Below, piece by piece: positions 36,850 to 37,857 of a DNA stretch of 37,857 bases. Source of the DNA: a virus. The stretch is from positions 1-37,857 of IMG/VR virus record IMGVR_UViG_3300046008_001555, one strand, 5' to 3'. How positions within the stretch are numbered: position 1 is the first letter of the stretch; the number at the start of each line of letters is the position of its first letter. The position numbers and the translations under genes were made by a program. The notes under the pieces are model-generated. The model did no database searches and was not told the origin of the DNA. It was given only the letters and a program-made list of their open reading frames with translations.

Positions 36850-37356
36850 ATGACCAACACCGCTACTTTTGCTACCGTGGGCGTCAGCACCAAGAACAAC
36901 AGCCTCACCAAGTTCCGCTTCACCAACCGTGGTGCCGAGGGCTACGGCGACATCCTGATCAAGGAAGGGCACACTAACGTGCTGTTCATGGATCTGGCCG
37001 AGCCCATGACCAAGGCCGACGCCATGGCGGCGTTTGTGGCCCAGTATCCCCAGCATGCTGATGTGCGCATGCCCGGCGCTGGTGCTGCTGAGCGCGCGGA
37101 AAAGGGCGAGCGCAAGCCCCGTGCCAAGGCTGCCAAGCTGACGCCCGAGCAGGTTGCTGCTGCCAAGCTGGCTGCCAAGCGTGCCCGTGACGCTGCTGCC
37201 AAGCGCGAGAAGCGTGCTGCGGGCAAGGCTGCTGACACTGCGGAAGCTGACAGCACCAACAAGCTCGATGCGGCGCTGGCGGCGCTGGACGAGGCGATGA
37301 ACGACGGTGCAGATGCTCCGGTGGCTGACACTGTGGACGCCGCTGAGACGGTCTGA
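36850..37356 (+). CDS. Lys/Ala-rich protein, 168 aa
   Basis: A beta-like N-terminal domain (residues 1-70, including FRFTNRGAEGYGDILIKEGH) is followed by a long Ala/Lys/Arg-rich stretch (about 80-135) resembling histone-like tails, then an acidic end. The basic arm would bind DNA or RNA; function is not known. GC content and codon choice are more biased than in neighbours, which fits high expression. Tandem promoters precede it. A 201-aa open frame on the other strand is its shadow. Confidence 0.8.
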   Translation: MTNTATFATVGVSTKNNSLTKFRFTNRGAEGYGDILIKEGHTNVLFMDLAEPMTKADAMAAFVAQYPQHADVRMPGAGAAERAEKGERKPRAKAAKLTPEQVAAAKLAAKRARDAAAKREKRAAGKAADTAEADSTNKLDAALAALDEAMNDGADAPVADTVDAAETV

Positions 37357-37451
37357 ACTAGGGCGGGGGCACAGTTTTGTGCGCCCGAAACTATTCTGCT
37401 GAATAACCATTACATGGTTCCAGCTTGATAGACGCAGAAAGGAAGAGTGGC

Positions 37452-37625
37452 ATGAAGCGAGTGCTTGTGACCATGGAGTTTGTGCTTCGAGATGAACATG
37501 GACTGCATGACATGGATGAGAGCGATCTCATCACCGAGATTCGAGACATGGTGGAAGATGAGCACTGCGGCCTGGCGGAGTATGGTAGTGCGGGTGTAGC
37601 TGCTATCATGGTCAAGGAAATCTAG
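37452..37625 (+). CDS. hypothetical protein, 57 aa, acidic
   Basis: A small protein with a predicted strand-helix-strand layout (VLVTMEFVL, ESDLITEIRDMV, AAIMVKEI). ATG 37452 follows a GGAAGAG site. No family is recognised. Confidence 0.65.
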   Translation: MKRVLVTMEFVLRDEHGLHDMDESDLITEIRDMVEDEHCGLAEYGSAGVAAIMVKEI

Positions 37626-37626
37626 C

Positions 37627-37857
37627 ATGACCTTGGAACAAGTTATTTCCAGGCTTGAGAACACCATCGAGGGCAAGCGCAGCATGCTCATCGACCTTGT
37701 TAAAGGCAGGAACTTTACCGAGCGCGTCACGGCTGAGTTTCTAGAGATCAACATCAGCGAGCTGGAGCGCATCCTAACTGACCTCAAACAGGTGCAGGAG
37801 GCAACCACAGCAGCCAGCTGGGTTGGTAACCCAGATCGTTCCGGCGGACAATTCTTT
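37627..37857 (+). CDS. hypothetical protein, partial at window end
   Basis: An open frame from ATG 37627, one base after the previous stop, runs through the end of the window without a stop (77 codons so far). It is charged and helical (ISRLENTIEGKR, NISELERILTDL), possibly coiled-coil, then a Gly/Ser-containing tail. Function is unknown. Confidence 0.65.
   Translation, partial: MTLEQVISRLENTIEGKRSMLIDLVKGRNFTERVTAEFLEINISELERILTDLKQVQEATTAASWVGNPDRSGGQFF

Noticed and set aside
36805-37410. 201-aa open frame on the minus strand
   Set aside because: It is a shadow created by the Ala/Lys-rich codon bias of the 36850 gene.
1-37857. tRNA genes, CRISPR arrays, insertion sequences
   Set aside because: I looked for cloverleaf-like segments, regular repeats and transposase motifs and saw none; a tRNA search program would be needed to be sure.

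Overview
The window is a dense piece of a T4-superfamily (myovirus) phage genome. Evidence: almost all coding space is small, tightly packed or overlapping genes; late-promoter octamers close to T4 TATAAATA precede structural or virion-type genes; many strong sigma70-type promoters (TTGACA, 16-17 bp, TGC-TATAAT) precede early-type genes; and typical T4-like accessory enzymes occur (Rnl1-type RNA ligase, NAMPT, NMN adenylyltransferase-Nudix, dCMP deaminase, ADP-ribosyltransferase-like proteins, homing endonuclease). Two signal-peptide solute-binding proteins point to a Gram-negative host. The tail-type protein at 18.9 kb reminded me of cyanophage and Sinorhizobium phiM12-type virion proteins. 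I cannot name the host.

Layout. 0.1-2.4 kb: small early genes and a first ADP-ribosyltransferase-like (ART) gene. 2.4-4.6 kb: a nucleotidyltransferase gene cut in two by a homing endonuclease gene. 4.6-7.1 kb: small unknown and membrane proteins and a DEDDh exonuclease. 7.05-9.7 kb: a P-loop kinase and a protein with a duplicated ART-like module, divergently transcribed from late-type promoters. 9.7-12.2 kb: a conserved unknown, a 2H-phosphoesterase-like protein and a CCA-adding enzyme. 12.2-18.4 kb: another ART-like gene, a Nudix hydrolase, NMN adenylyltransferase-Nudix, a methyltransferase, a late gene of unknown function, and NAMPT. 18.4-22.1 kb: a DUF454 membrane protein, a tail-type structural protein followed by a decayed duplicate of its C-terminus, a membrane protein and a glycosyltransferase. 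22.1-26.1 kb: HNH nuclease, secreted His-rich protein, RNA ligase and small early genes. 26.2-29.0 kb: a late-promoter cassette with a periplasmic amino-acid-type binding protein, an SLC1-family symporter and a membrane-anchored protein. 29.0-32.0 kb: small genes, several sharing a C-terminal LTWG-like motif. 32.0-36.4 kb: class II aldolase, dCMP deaminase, a second periplasmic binding protein (TAXI type) with a DUF6524-like membrane protein, and a SprT-like protease. 36.4-37.9 kb: tandem promoters, an attenuator-like hairpin, a Lys/Ala-rich protein and small genes running off the end.

How it may work together. NAMPT and NMN adenylyltransferase make a complete two-step nicotinamide-to-NAD route. 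Their two genes, 2.5 kb apart, share a 12-base leader element at the same distance from the promoter, plus a hairpin that puts the Shine-Dalgarno in its loop just before ATG. This suggests common control. NAD could feed the ART-like proteins or offset NAD-depleting host defences. RNA ligase, 2H-like protein and CCA-adding enzyme together look like a tRNA repair set. Several late genes begin with short leaders that resemble T4 capsid-targeting sequences, so their products may be packaged in the head and injected. I saw no tRNA gene, CRISPR array or insertion sequence.
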